A stretch of DNA of 64,000 bases from Triplophysa rosa (taxonomy: Eukaryota; Chordata; Actinopteri; Cypriniformes; Nemacheilidae), in assembly GCF_024868665.1 (NCBI RefSeq), contig NC_079894.1:3931426-3995425 (forward strand). Direction: 5' to 3'. Below the pieces are notes generated by a model. That model saw nothing but the letters and a program-made list of their open reading frames with translations, did no database searches and was not told the DNA's origin. Both the position numbers and the translations under genes were made by a program. Shown piece by piece: positions 20,940 to 32,600 of the stretch. Numbering within the stretch: position 1 is the stretch's first letter; every line of letters begins with the position of its first letter.

Positions 20940-21123
20940 AGGCTGGCCATTGGCTCAGGGCTGCATTGAGGAGATTTAAAGTGTTTGAAGAGAGAGAGTT
21001 GGAGGAGTCGGGACAGTGCTGGTCAGGAGGGCCCTGAACACTGAGCTTGTAAACAGGTGCTTGCAGTAATAAGCGCTCCGTCAGCGTAGCAGGGATATTA
21101 ATGTGGAAGGGAATACACTGAGG
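20940..21123 (+). promoter_or_regulatory. tnw: Candidate promoter and non-coding first exon of tenascin-W
   Basis: The first coding exon begins with an acceptor five bases before its ATG, so an upstream non-coding exon must exist. Here an inverted CCAAT box (20949-20953) and a TTTAAA TATA-like box (20975-20980) precede a purine-rich stretch. A good donor, GAGG|GTAAGA, has its GT at 21124. No RNA evidence is available and other placements are possible. Confidence 0.3.
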
Positions 21124-21586
21124 GTAAGACAGCTGTAGCTTCATTATTGTCTGTGCATGGACTGTTTTAAAACGTATTCTACGTTCATTAATATTTATTT
21201 GTTTAATGAGGATTGTGAGTGACTTGTTGCAGCCATTCAGAAAAAAACTCACAGACTTTATTATTAGTGACATAAAAGAAAAATGAACTGCTGTGCTATT
21301 TTTAATTATTTTATAACATTCTAAAATAATTTGTCAGGTAAAATGTATAAAAGCATTTTATTTAATATCATCTAAATTAAATAGTTTACAAAAAGTATTT
21401 GAATATTAGTATGTTTATTATTATTACCATACTATACTTTAGTCATTTTTAAAGGGTCATGAAAATAGTGCCTTCTTAACAGTTCTATAGTTTCACTTTC
21501 TACAGTATAATTTGTCTAAAATCCTTTTGATTTTAAAACGTTTTTACGTATCTCCCTTAAGCTAAAAGCTTAATAAATTCAACATT

Positions 21587-21631
21587 TTCATTCAATTAAA
21601 ATGCAAAGTAATTGCATTTTAATTGAATGAA
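21587..21631. repeat. Perfect 20-bp inverted repeat with a 5-base loop
   Basis: TTCATTCAATTAAAATGCAA is followed by the loop AGTAA and then its exact reverse complement. Entirely AT-rich. Such perfect short-loop hairpins are expected to be unstable, which makes an intact one notable. Confidence 0.85.
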
Positions 21632-21639
21632 ATAATTGC

Positions 21640-22860
21640 ATAAAAACGACTGCATTTATTCAGTATTCAGTACTCTCATTTGAGACGGTCATTTCTAGTT
21701 TTTAAATGGATAAACTGTTTATTTTCAATCAATAATGCTAAATAAAGTTATTTTATGCGTTGGACACTTGGATGATTCATTACAGTAAATATATAACACA
21801 TACAGTAAATAGATATACAGTATAATTCAGGATTTATATTTCTCTGTTCTAGTATCGTTTAAAAAATATTTTTACCCGCTATACAGATGAATACGGATTC
21901 TACTTTCTTTCTGTATTGTGTATTGCTAAAGTATATCTTCAGTTTCTTAATGTGAAAGCTGCCAACAGTATCTGCCTTTAGATCAGATGTAACTGTCAGC
22001 TCAACCTTTTTATCATCATCTCTGTCTCTCTTATCTTTTCTCTGAGGCACATGTGTGCTATTTAACCAGTTAGGACCCCACGTACAGACAGGCTCCATCC
22101 TTCCTTAAGAGGAGAAGCTACTGTGCTGGCTGCAGGTATTATCTGAACCACACATCAGATGAACAGCAGATGTTGCTTGCAGCCTGTAAAGGGCAGGTTT
22201 ATTAAACGCCGTCTGCACATTACACAAGACTAACAGAGTCAATTTTGGGCCCCCGTAACCTTTTCAAGGCTTCTGTGGTTTGGGTCCTTTGCAGTACATA
22301 CTAAGGGAAGGAAATGAGGCTAGCTAGTTTTGAGATGAACTGCTCTCAGATCTTGTTAGTTGAAAAGTAAAGGGTAAAATCACTTGTGTTGCATGCTTGT
22401 GACGTGCGGTCTCCACCATCTCTTGCGCTTTCTGCATCGGTAAACCTTAAATCTGCTTCCTGATGGTGCAACTGGGGCTTCAAATGCAGAGGAACAGACT
22501 GTCTTTGTCTTCCGCTTAATGCGTCTCAGGAGAGGTGAAGCCACAGTCTGGCTTTCTGTTTTCCCACCCTTGACTTCACTAAATTTAGTCTCCCCTCAGA
22601 ACATGATTAATGCGCTTCAGTCTGTTTGTATGTCTTATTGCTTGTAGGTCTTTGCCCTATAGTTCCTGAATGTTATGAATGAGTCAAAGCCACAGCATTG
22701 AAAGATTGTATTTTGACATACAGTTGAAGTTCGGGTGAATATAGCCATCGGCCACTACAAGCTGCCCTTGTTCTCTGTGTTTAACCAGGGTCTTTTTAAA
22801 CATAAATATGAAAAGAGAATTGGTATTATGTTGGTGATACTGGATGTGCGTAGTGCAGGA
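21640..22860. other. Intergenic DNA without a recognised gene
   Basis: Mixed sequence between the candidate first exon and first coding exon of tenascin-W. No coding exon or bounded repeat seen. Confidence 0.4.
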
Positions 22861-22861
22861 G

Positions 22862-23130
22862 AAAATCCTTTTAATTATTTATTTTTTAAAAAAAAATTAT
22901 ATCACGGTGTTTTACTTTGATTGTTTTATTTTATATTTATTTTTTAATTATATATTATTTTTACTTTCCTAAAACAAAAAAATCTAAGAAAATCCTTTTA
23001 GTTGATTATTTAATTAATTATTTTTATTTTATATCACGGTGTTTTACTTTGATTGTTTTATTTTATATTTATTTTTTAATTATATATTATTTTAACTTTT
23101 ATAAAACAAAAACAAAAAAATCTAAGAAAA
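22862..23130. repeat. AT-rich direct tandem duplication, period 132 bp
   Basis: ATCACGGTGTTTTACTTTGA occurs at 22901 and 23033. Each copy is followed by the same AT-rich segment and an AAATCTAAGAAAAT word. The copies are nearly identical, so the duplication is recent. Confidence 0.85.
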
Positions 23131-23198
23131 TTGAATTTCTCTGAGGAAAAACTGTGTAAGATACCTATCAGATAATGTCTTGAGTCAGTCTTGAGTTT

Positions 23199-24080
23199 AG
23201 CTTAAAGTCACTGTGAAATTGACAACTTTTTTTCCCGATCACCTTTTTTAATTCAAAAACGACCTCTCTTCACTTCCTGACACAAGTAGAGGCGTGAGGG
23301 CGGGGATATCGGAAGATTGCAGCGATTAGCAATTGACAGGGATCCAGTTCTCAATGGCCCTACATCTTTTCCACATTTAAGACGTCCTTTCACTCGAATA
23401 CGTCACGATATGAAGAAAAGCTAATCACTACTTCGTTTCGACTTGAAATGATTTATTTTTATACCATTCTGTATACAATTGACATAAATTGTACAGTTTG
23501 CTAATAAATGCACATGTTTAATGATGTTGAGATATTGACATCGGACAACAAAACAATTACTGTCTATAAAACACATCTATGAAATGTAATAAAAAACTAT
23601 ATAAATTGGCACCACTTTCGAGTTCATTCATTGGGTGGTTACAAATGGGCAAAGTGTTTTCAGCAATAGGAATCTGTTGCTCTTCTCTGTAACAGAAGGC
23701 CAGCATTTCTTTTCAATGTTTGTGTGTGACATGGACATGCCCTCAGTAGGGGTGAAGAGTGAGAGAGAATTGGCAGATCTTTCTCGAATGCTCTCCAAGA
23801 TAAATAAAAAGAGAAAACGGCACACATGAAATAAAAGCCACTGACAGAAAGCAATAAACGAGACTCTGGAAGGGCCCTGCTGGTCCAGTATGTGTGTGGC
23901 GTCCGGCTCTGTGATGTGGGATACGGCAGGACGGTAAAAGATCTCAGTACTGCACCATCCAATTACCATCACAGAGCCAGTGAGACACTCCACTGCCCAT
24001 TCCCACTTTTAGTGTCCCGACTTTTACCTCGGGTGATATATCAATTCTAAGAGATAATGGTGTAATGGGACCTTTAAGTC
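23199..24080. other. Possible old transposon, unclassified
   Basis: Starts at a TTAAAGTCACTGTGAAAT word resembling fish TTAA-type transposon ends and stops near a TAATGGGACCTTTAAG word. The ends do not form a convincing inverted repeat. A 121-codon minus-strand frame inside (23993-23628) matches nothing I recognise. Confidence 0.25.
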
Positions 24081-24454
24081 AAATAAACAAGGGTAACGGC
24101 TTCCCAGAATGCATTCCAGCCTGAATAAACTATGTGGTTACTGGATTATCGTTTTGCTGTTTGCTGACTTTATTTAAGCCACGGTTGTTATTTCCCATCG
24201 CTGTTGAGCCCATAACTTCACCACACAACAAATAACTAACATTTGACTTCAAAAGGTTTGTTAATCAGCACCATTATTGAGTTTTCTTTTAAAAACGCAC
24301 TTAAGCACTTGCTTTTGTACAGTCAACGTTTCGTAAAGAAACACATTTATGATATTGAGTGATTATTTAGACAGTCTTAAGTCTGTTTTTTTTTTAACTT
24401 TAATATTAAGGTTGTTAAATGACGTTTTATGAACAAACCATTTAGGACCATGTA

Positions 24455-24715
24455 AAGGAACAGTTCACCCAAAAATAAAAATTCTGTCATCATTTACTCA
24501 CATTTGAGTTGTTCAAAATCTGTATAAATGTCTTAATACAGAACTTTCAGAACTGTTTCCTTTCCTACATTCTTCAAAATATCTTCTTTTGTGTTCAACA
24601 GAACAAAGACATGTATAAAGCAATGTTTCTATGGTAGTCAATGGGGTCCAAGAACTGTTTGGTTACAAGCGTTCTTCCAAATAGCTTTCTCTATGGTTCT
24701 TTATGGAACCATACA
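24455..24715. mobile_element. AGTTCACCC-family MITE
   Basis: Left end AAAGGAACAGTTCACCC, then CTGTCATCATTTACTCACA, centre TGGTAGTCAATGGGGTCCAA, then GGTTACAAGCGTTCTTCCAA. The right arm is rearranged: its final words come in a different order from other copies. Confidence 0.75.
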
Positions 24716-26217
24716 GTGATGAAGTCGCCTACTTTTTAGGAACCTTTTTAAGGGCGAACATAAATTATTTGTTACAAAAAGCAGCCACAAGCAACGTTGT
24801 TTAGTTGCTTGATCCTTGTGGCATAAATTCCAGATTTATCTGTGCTTCTGTGCACATTTTTACCTTGGTCCTATGGGAGTGCTCTCTCATTTCTGCAATT
24901 CCACATCTGCTTCTGAGCTCTTTGATGCGTGTTGCTCCCTGTTTATATTTAGGCTGCACGCTCCGTGCAGAGATTTTCTCAATGTTCGGAACAAAGCGTG
25001 GCGTGAGTGAGTGGTAAAACAAATGAAAATTTCACAGACCCGGTGATACGTGCTGATATTTTAGGTCGTTTATTTTGGTTAGTTGTCAGCATGTGAAATA
25101 TTGACTTGTGTCAACTTCTGACCGACTTACAACAAAAATATCCAATCTGGAGCCGTGAAGTGGATGTTTTGTTTTCACAGGTTCTGCAAAATGATTTGGT
25201 TTAGAAAAGCACAGTTGATGAATGTCACTTTGGGTCCTGTGGGCTCACAAGGGCCCTTGTCCTTCCATTGCATAATGACTGGATACATGCGTATAATGTT
25301 TGTTAAATTTGCGTAAATTTGGACATTTCGTATTTAACTGTATTGCTTATGTGCTTGTTTATGCTTAAGTTCTGCATGACATGAGATAGATTTTTTGCAT
25401 GCTCTTGTCGAAATATGATTTCACGTCCTGTCTCCTGGTCACATTGTTGACCTTTGGACAACACAAATAGAAACAGCTATGCAGTTATCCTTGAACCTGT
25501 ATGTCGGACCTTTGGGTATCTTTACATGTGCATCAAAAAACACATTTGATTTCAGTAGCCTACAGTATTTTGCATAAAACGCTAATTTATAAAGATACGA
25601 AAAGTAAACAGTATACATTCTCTTTAGAAGAGCAACATACGTGATTTCAACCCATTTGTTTCTGCATCAAAATTCCCAGACCACACAAGCTCAGACAACT
25701 ACCGTTAATGAAGTATATTAAAACAGGTATGCAGGGGTCCTGCTTTCCACTGGTGCTCATGAGAAGCAAATTACTTTTATGCACATAAGCAAAACACCCC
25801 AGGTGGCTCTAAGCCTACTCTTTTCATGTATGCTATATTTATGTAGAGATGCATTAAAGAGTTTAAATGACATCACCGGGGATTACATCATTTAGTTAGA
25901 AGGCTTCCGTGCTCCCTGAAGCCCTTGTGGCCGTGGATATGCAATTTATGGGTTGGATGGAATGTGCTTGGCAAACATACGGTCTGCCCAGTTCTTACAG
26001 TAGAACCAGACATCTATAATACTGTCCTTGTAAAACAAATTTTGCTCCATTAAACATAATGTGACATCTTGCACATTGATTTTTATCACGTGGGTTGCAT
26101 GCAAATCGAGCTTCTTACTGGAAGGTGAGACCTCAGACCATGAGGAAAATTTGAGACAGAAAAGTCCACCGCACACTTAACATAACATGAACCAATTCAT
26201 TTCTACTTTCTTCCAGA
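24716..26217. other. Sequence upstream of the first tenascin coding exon, no gene recognised
   Basis: Around 24800-25020 three overlapping frames are open at once, with no coding pattern I recognise. The rest is unique-looking AT-rich sequence. Confidence 0.4.
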
Positions 26218-26221
26218 AACC

Positions 26222-26606
26222 ATGATCATCAGATTTAACTGGCTAAAGAGAGGTCTCTTCCTTTTGGGGATGCTCTTCATGTCGTCCCGACTCGTTCTCT
26301 CTGAGGAAGCGGCTGGAGAAGAGAAAGGAGTCACGTTCAGTCATGTGTACAGGATTGACTCTGGTTGTAAGCAGGGTTCCCAGGTCGGCCAGCTTTCACA
26401 GGACCAAGCTTCAGATGGACAGACACTTACAGTAAATGGAGAGAATGACATCGTCTTCAAGCACAACATACGCCTGCAGTCAGCTGCCTGCGGGTGTGCG
26501 GATTCAGAAGACTTCAAATCTCTGTTATATCGTGTGAATGGTCTGGAAGAGGAGGTGACTTATCTAAAGAATCAATGCGCTCAGGGCTGCTGTAAAGGAG
26601 GATCAG
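26222..26606 (+). CDS. tnw: tnw coding exon 1: signal peptide and assembly region
   Basis: The ATG at 26222 follows an acceptor TTTCTTCCAG|AAACC, so the 5' UTR is split. Residues 7-27 are a hydrophobic leader ([20 protein letters not shown]), with cleavage likely after LVLS. Cysteines at AACGC and CAQGCC flank [18 protein letters not shown], a heptad-like coiled coil that trimerises tenascins. The donor GTATAA starts at 26607; the exon ends in phase 1. Confidence 0.93.
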
Positions 26607-29600
26607 GTATAACATCAAACCCAGATTCGGAGAAACCCAAACTCTTGATTTCTCTTGATCTAGTGCAGTGGTTCTCAACGGGGGGCCAGGGCCCACAGGG
26701 GGGGCCCAGCTGACTTGCAAGGGGGGGCTCAAGAGGACTAATGTTTTAAAATTAGCATTGAAATACGTTTAAAAACGAAAAAACAAGATATTTCTTATTT
26801 TTTGGCCATTATAAAGAATAAATGTCTTTGCAGTCAAAAAGGGAGAGGACCCCTGATCTAGAGTCTATCTATCTAGAGCTTAATTTTAATTCTGACTAGA
26901 AATCTTAAATCTAGGGTCGCGGCCCACCAGTGGGTCCCACCATTTTACGTTCATTGTGCTTTTGATCAGAACACAAGCAACCAAGATACCTTACAGCTCT
27001 CAAAATGCATATCTGTAATATCGACTCATTGTGTATGTGTATGGATTATAAAAGCATAATTCAAACACCTCCATACCTGTGGATCAGATGAAGAAAATCT
27101 GTTCTCTTGTTCTAGGTTTAGACACTAGCTGCAGTGGTCATGGCACCTACCAGCACGATTCATGCAGATGTAAGTGTAACCCAGGTTGGGAAGGTCCAGA
27201 CTGCTCCATCTCATCCTGCCCCGACGAATGCAACGATAATGGCCGCTGTGTTGATGGACGCTGCGTCTGCTATGAAGGCTACACCGGCCATGACTGCAGC
27301 CAGCTCACGTGCCCCGACGACTGCAACGATAAAGGCCACTGCGTGGATGGCAAATGCGTGTGCTTCAGCGGTTTCTCTGGAGAAGACTGCAGCGTCGCCA
27401 GTTGTCCAAATAACTGCGTAGGAAATGGACGCTGCGTGGATGGACAATGCATCTGTGATGAGGGATTCTTTGGACAAGACTGCTCCATGGGTAAGTTTCT
27501 CAGTTTGAGAATGTGAGGTTTACAGTAAAATTTCAAATCTTTTGTCTAAATGTTTTTTGTAATATGATTATAGTCTGTTTACTTCATTTGCTTATTAAAG
27601 TGCATCTCATTAGTGGCCACAAAAACTGCACAAACGTATTTGTATTATGTAACATATGCATAATTTGCTTGGTTTTGTTTGCAATTTAAATATAGAACAA
27701 CATTAAACATTTAAGGCGATCCATTACTTTTTTGATAAGAAATAAAAAAATCAGGTACAGTATATCAAGTAAATTAAAAGTACAATAGCACAAAACAAAT
27801 TACTAGTACAAATACAATACAAATACACTGTAAAAACAACAGAAAATATTCTGTAAAATAACATGTTTTTTTTTGTAATTTGACGGTTTCTGACTGTATT
27901 TAAAAAAAAGGAAACTGTAAAATAACAGTTTATAGGACATTATACGTGAAAATTTGTAAAAAAATAAACAAGTACAACTGTAAATTTACCCCGATTCACA
28001 ATCTCACTGGAAATCTGAGTTTGACTTAAAGTGATAGTTCACCTAAAAATGAAAATTGTGTCTCACCCTTGTGTCATTTCAAACCTGTATGATTCTCTTT
28101 CTTCCCCAGAACACAAAAGAAGATATTTTGAAGAAAGTCAAATTCACCCATTCACTTACATTGGTTTTGCATCCATACAATAGAAGTGAAATGGGGGCCA
28201 GTTTTGTCCTTCAAAATATCTCCTTTTGGGTTCTGCTGAAGAAAGTCATACAGGTCTGAAATGATAAGAGGTCGAGGAAACGATGAAAGAATTTTTCATT
28301 TTTGGGTGAACTATCACTTTAGACCAACGTAAAGATAAGTGCATAAATGTGCCGGTAAATGTACAGGTAGTTGTATATTTTATGAGGATTTTGAGGCAAA
28401 AGTTACGGATTGCAGCTTTAAGAAGTTTGTTCATAATATAAACTACGTCTGTGGTTTAAGGGCTCTTGGGTGACCACGAGGGGAAAATTACTTCATGAAG
28501 CATTAACCTTGAAACCAGTCGGATAATATTATTTCAGAGAAAAATAATTAAAGCGCCTATTTGCAATCACCTGGTTTAATAATTTATACATTTTCGAGGG
28601 GCCAAAAACTTTAGTGGCACTGTATCTTTATTTAAAGCAGGTATTTTGAGCTACCTCAAAAAAAAGTTAGGTATCCATTCTTGAGCTTTACGAAGTAAAT
28701 TTACTGGTACTTCTATTCTCCTATAAACACTTATATAGCAGCTAATTGCACATACTGCGGTAGTTCATTTATCCACATTAACTCTCTTGTTTTTCAGTCT
28801 CCTGCTGGAGGGAAACGGTAACAGATAGGCTTCATTAGCAGAGGGGAATTGTTTTTTATCAGACCCTTTCTGTTCCACCCGCCCAGACCTTCAGAGAGAC
28901 GTGGAGTGCCTCAGAGTTGGAATGCGTGGATAGATGAGAAGACTTTCAAAAAATATTAGGCATGGCAAGAGCCTTAGGGTGTGACATATAATCTATGTTA
29001 ACACTTCTTAAATGGTTTCTTAGGGGAGTTAGGGCACAGGGTAATTGAGTCCAAGAATGATAATAGTGGGGAGGTGGAGGTAAACACTGCAAACTAGTCA
29101 AACAGATCATTTGAGCTGTTACAATCTCATGATCTTGACACTAATCGGCTTCCTTGAGGGTTTCAGCTGTTCATCCTTTGGCTGAAGGATTTTCCATATC
29201 TAAAGCTATCATTATGAAATCACATCCATCTGTGCTTATATGGGAAGTCTGACTTAGATTGTAAAATTTTAACATGTCGCTTTAAATGTTGGTTTACCAT
29301 GGCCACCAGAAGCAATAACAAATACTGAGTTATGTAGAGATATTTAAGTGAGTTCGGTGTTTTCAATGCCCAAACAGTATCCAAAATATATTTAAATCAG
29401 TCATTTTTAGCATTAGATCATACATCTGGCATAAAAGCGCACAGTAAATTTGAGTGGAAATGTGCGAATACTTAGACTTTTGGTTAAGAAGTATAAACAG
29501 AAAGACTTGTCTGTAAACTCCATGGAAAAAAGAACTTGCATATATACATGAATGAAAGTCAAGGCTGACAATGTGGAAAAAGATTACAAACCCACATATT

Positions 29601-32600
29601 AAATCTGAATGAGAAGCAGAGAAGCAAACACCATGATGCATTTTTACTGTATAGTATGTTTTTCGTAAATGTGGTTGAGCATCGAAAGGTCAGCATGCCA
29701 GCTTTGTTCTAACCACATAGAGTCTGGATGTCTTTATGCCAGCTTAGTGCAGATGTAGAAGATGAAGTTTACCTACTGTGCTGCATAGAACGGGTTACAC
29801 TGCAGAAAAAGAAACACATTTTAACTTAATTACAATAGGTTGATTCAATTGAGTACCGCAGAGATGACTTATTTTTGTATGCAAACCCCGGAAGCGAGTT
29901 AGCATTTTAAGACTTACGCTTCCATCGCCCCAAGGTCTGGGGTTTTTTGTTTTTGGTAAATCACCTGAAATAAGGTCTGTAGCTAAGAAAACCACTAAAT
30001 GTTTTCACGTTTTAATCTATGACATTAAACACACCAGTTATAGCCCGCTTGTGATTTTTTAGAGCTTTACAGTGTCTTTAAAACGGCGGTTGCTAACAAG
30101 TTGCTAAAAGCACCTACTTTCTTTGGCGGGGACGTTAGATGTCATCGCGCATATAAATCTCACCAATAATGCAACATGGGCACAAATGTCTAAAATCGTT
30201 GTGGGGGATTCGTTCACGGAGTAATTACTGTACTTGCCAGGGAACACGTTTTTTTTGTTGTTGAGAAAGTTGACGGAGGTTTGGTGGTGGCGACGTTGAT
30301 ATCGAGCGTTCGTAGTGTACTCTGTTTATAGCATCTTGTTAGCTTTTTACTTCTGCCGATTGTATTTAGGCTTCAAAAATAGCGAATATTGTGTTAATCT
30401 GTAAAGATGATCTTGATGGACAAAAAGCGTAAACATCATAAACATTTGGTAATCACAAATCTTATTTTTTGCTATCTTCCAAAAGTCCATGGTTAAAATG
30501 AATTGGCTTTCGGTCGAGGGAATCAGCCCGGCGCTTACTTTCGGGTTAGCCTACAAAAATACGTCATCTCTGAGCCACTCCATACATGTACAAGCTCCTC
30601 CTTTCAGTACTTTTATTTTGAAATGATGTGAAAATTCATGCATAGTCTCTACAAATTAAAAGTTCATTTATATTTATTTAAAGGCAGTTTCATTTATTAT
30701 TTCTCTGCCATAAAGAAGCACCACCGTTGATTTATGAAAGCTTGTCTAAACTGAATTCTGTTGTAATTATAAGGGGCAACCAAACAATTCAATTACAATC
30801 ACTCACTTTCTTTCCTTCCGAGTGACTGATGTTACAGTAATTCATTGGTCCTGATGGGGTATTATTTTTCAGTGGAACTGCTGCTGGTAAACCCTGGAGA
30901 GAACCGTAGGAACGGCTGTATTAACTGCCACTGGGTGGAAAGGTCTCTTGTGTAGAACTTAAGGAAAAAAATTGACTTCCTGTCCCTCACGGACCTGCTG
31001 TTCATTCTTTCCTGTGGACTCCACAGCACCCGTCTCTCCCTCTTGGCTTCCCCCAGTGGATTTCCCAGATTTTGCAGTATTTCCTTAAATATACAATCTC
31101 TGCTATGTTTCTCTCCATAAGTCTTTAAGTGTTAATGGAAACTCCAGGGCTGCTTTTTTGCCTCTTGGGTTTCTGGGTTGTAATTGGGATGTCATCCCTC
31201 TTTTTTCATGCTTTGTATTCAAAATACAGACTGTACTTGATGGAGGCTCGCCGCTACTTTAACCACAGCTAAAATGTAGAAATCCTTTAATCCCCTAATA
31301 ATAACGTAACTCAAATGCACTGCGAGGATTCTAGGAATGGACAAGATAAAACGCAGAAATGTAAACTCCATATTCCTGCATAAAATGTAAATATCCCCGA
31401 AACAAGACAGATTTACCTTCAAAGGAACAGTTCACCCAAAAAATGGTTATATATGTATTAAATAATATCCCAGCTTGATAATGGGAATGGATAGAGACCC
31501 AGTTTTGAAACTCCAAAAAGCGCACATATCTATCATAAAATCACATTTGTTGTCGTGTGTCTTGTGACCATGGGAACCAATATATTTATACTATATAGAT
31601 GTATAGATATATTTTGTTGCTGTGTGAAAAACAGAAAGAAAGAGAGAGAACCCTTTATGTAACAGATCACCCTCATCCTTTAGTTTTAGGTCCAAAGGGT
31701 CTCCGTCTGATCAAGGTTACAGATGTGTCTCTGCTGGTGGAGTGGGAGTCTGTCAAAGGAGCTGAGTACTACATCCTGTCCTACTATCCAAAAGGAGACA
31801 AGGGAGCCATTAAAGAGGTCCGGGTGGAAAACACGAAAAACTCCTACTTAATCACCGGCCTCAGGCCCGGAGTCACTTACATTGTGCAGGTGTACGCTGT
31901 CATCAGAGGCATTAACAGTGAATCCGACCAGATAGAGGCCACGACTGGTAAGAACGGCACATTTCTTTAAACACTACAAATACAGTAAAATACCTAGATG
32001 TTATCTGTCCAATGAACTGTAAGCGGAGAAATTCAGTTCAGTTGTCAAATGGCCGCGAGATTTTGTGTTCACCGTTATAATGCAGGATGTAACCATATGG
32101 GCAGAGTTCAACCAGAAGATGAGAACATACCAAGCACATTTAAATGGAAATTGATGCAGAACAATGAGATGAGCACTAAGCACATTTTGATGCGGTCAGT
32201 CCCCACAGAACATTAGACTCCCATGAGAAAGAACAGATCATCTGGATGTTATGATCGAGATGCATGGGACGCTGTCAGTCAACCGGTCAACAAAGAGCTT
32301 AAATGTCTGAAAGCATTTCACACACGTAAAGGATAAAGGCCAATTCAGACTTTAGTGTTAGAATATTGGTCTGCAACGAATATCTATCATCTGTGTGACA
32401 GAAATTGTTATTCTTTTTCCGTAGCTCAATTGGCAGAGCATTGCATTAGCAAAGCAAGGCAGTGGTTCGAAAATTCATTCGTAAATACATGATCTCCTTT
32501 AGCAAAGAAGTGGAAACGTGACAACATCTTAGTTCTGTGTCAGCCTCCGTAGTGCTTCGCAAGGGAGGGGGGAGAGGTGGAGTAAGCCATTGGTTGCAAT

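Noticed and set aside
20896..21273. 125-codon minus-strand frame
   Set aside because: Antisense to the candidate tenascin first exon, with a composition that does not look coding.
23628..23993. 121-codon minus-strand frame as a gene
   Set aside because: No recognisable family, and three frames overlap at the same place. More likely inside an old transposon.
27134..27536. Alternative frames over the EGF exon, both strands
   Set aside because: They are open only because the tandem EGF codons repeat. The tenascin frame has the cysteine pattern and good splice sites.
32419..32475. Functional tRNA gene
   Set aside because: A-box and B-box words are present, but acceptor stem pairing is absent and the T-loop is mutated.
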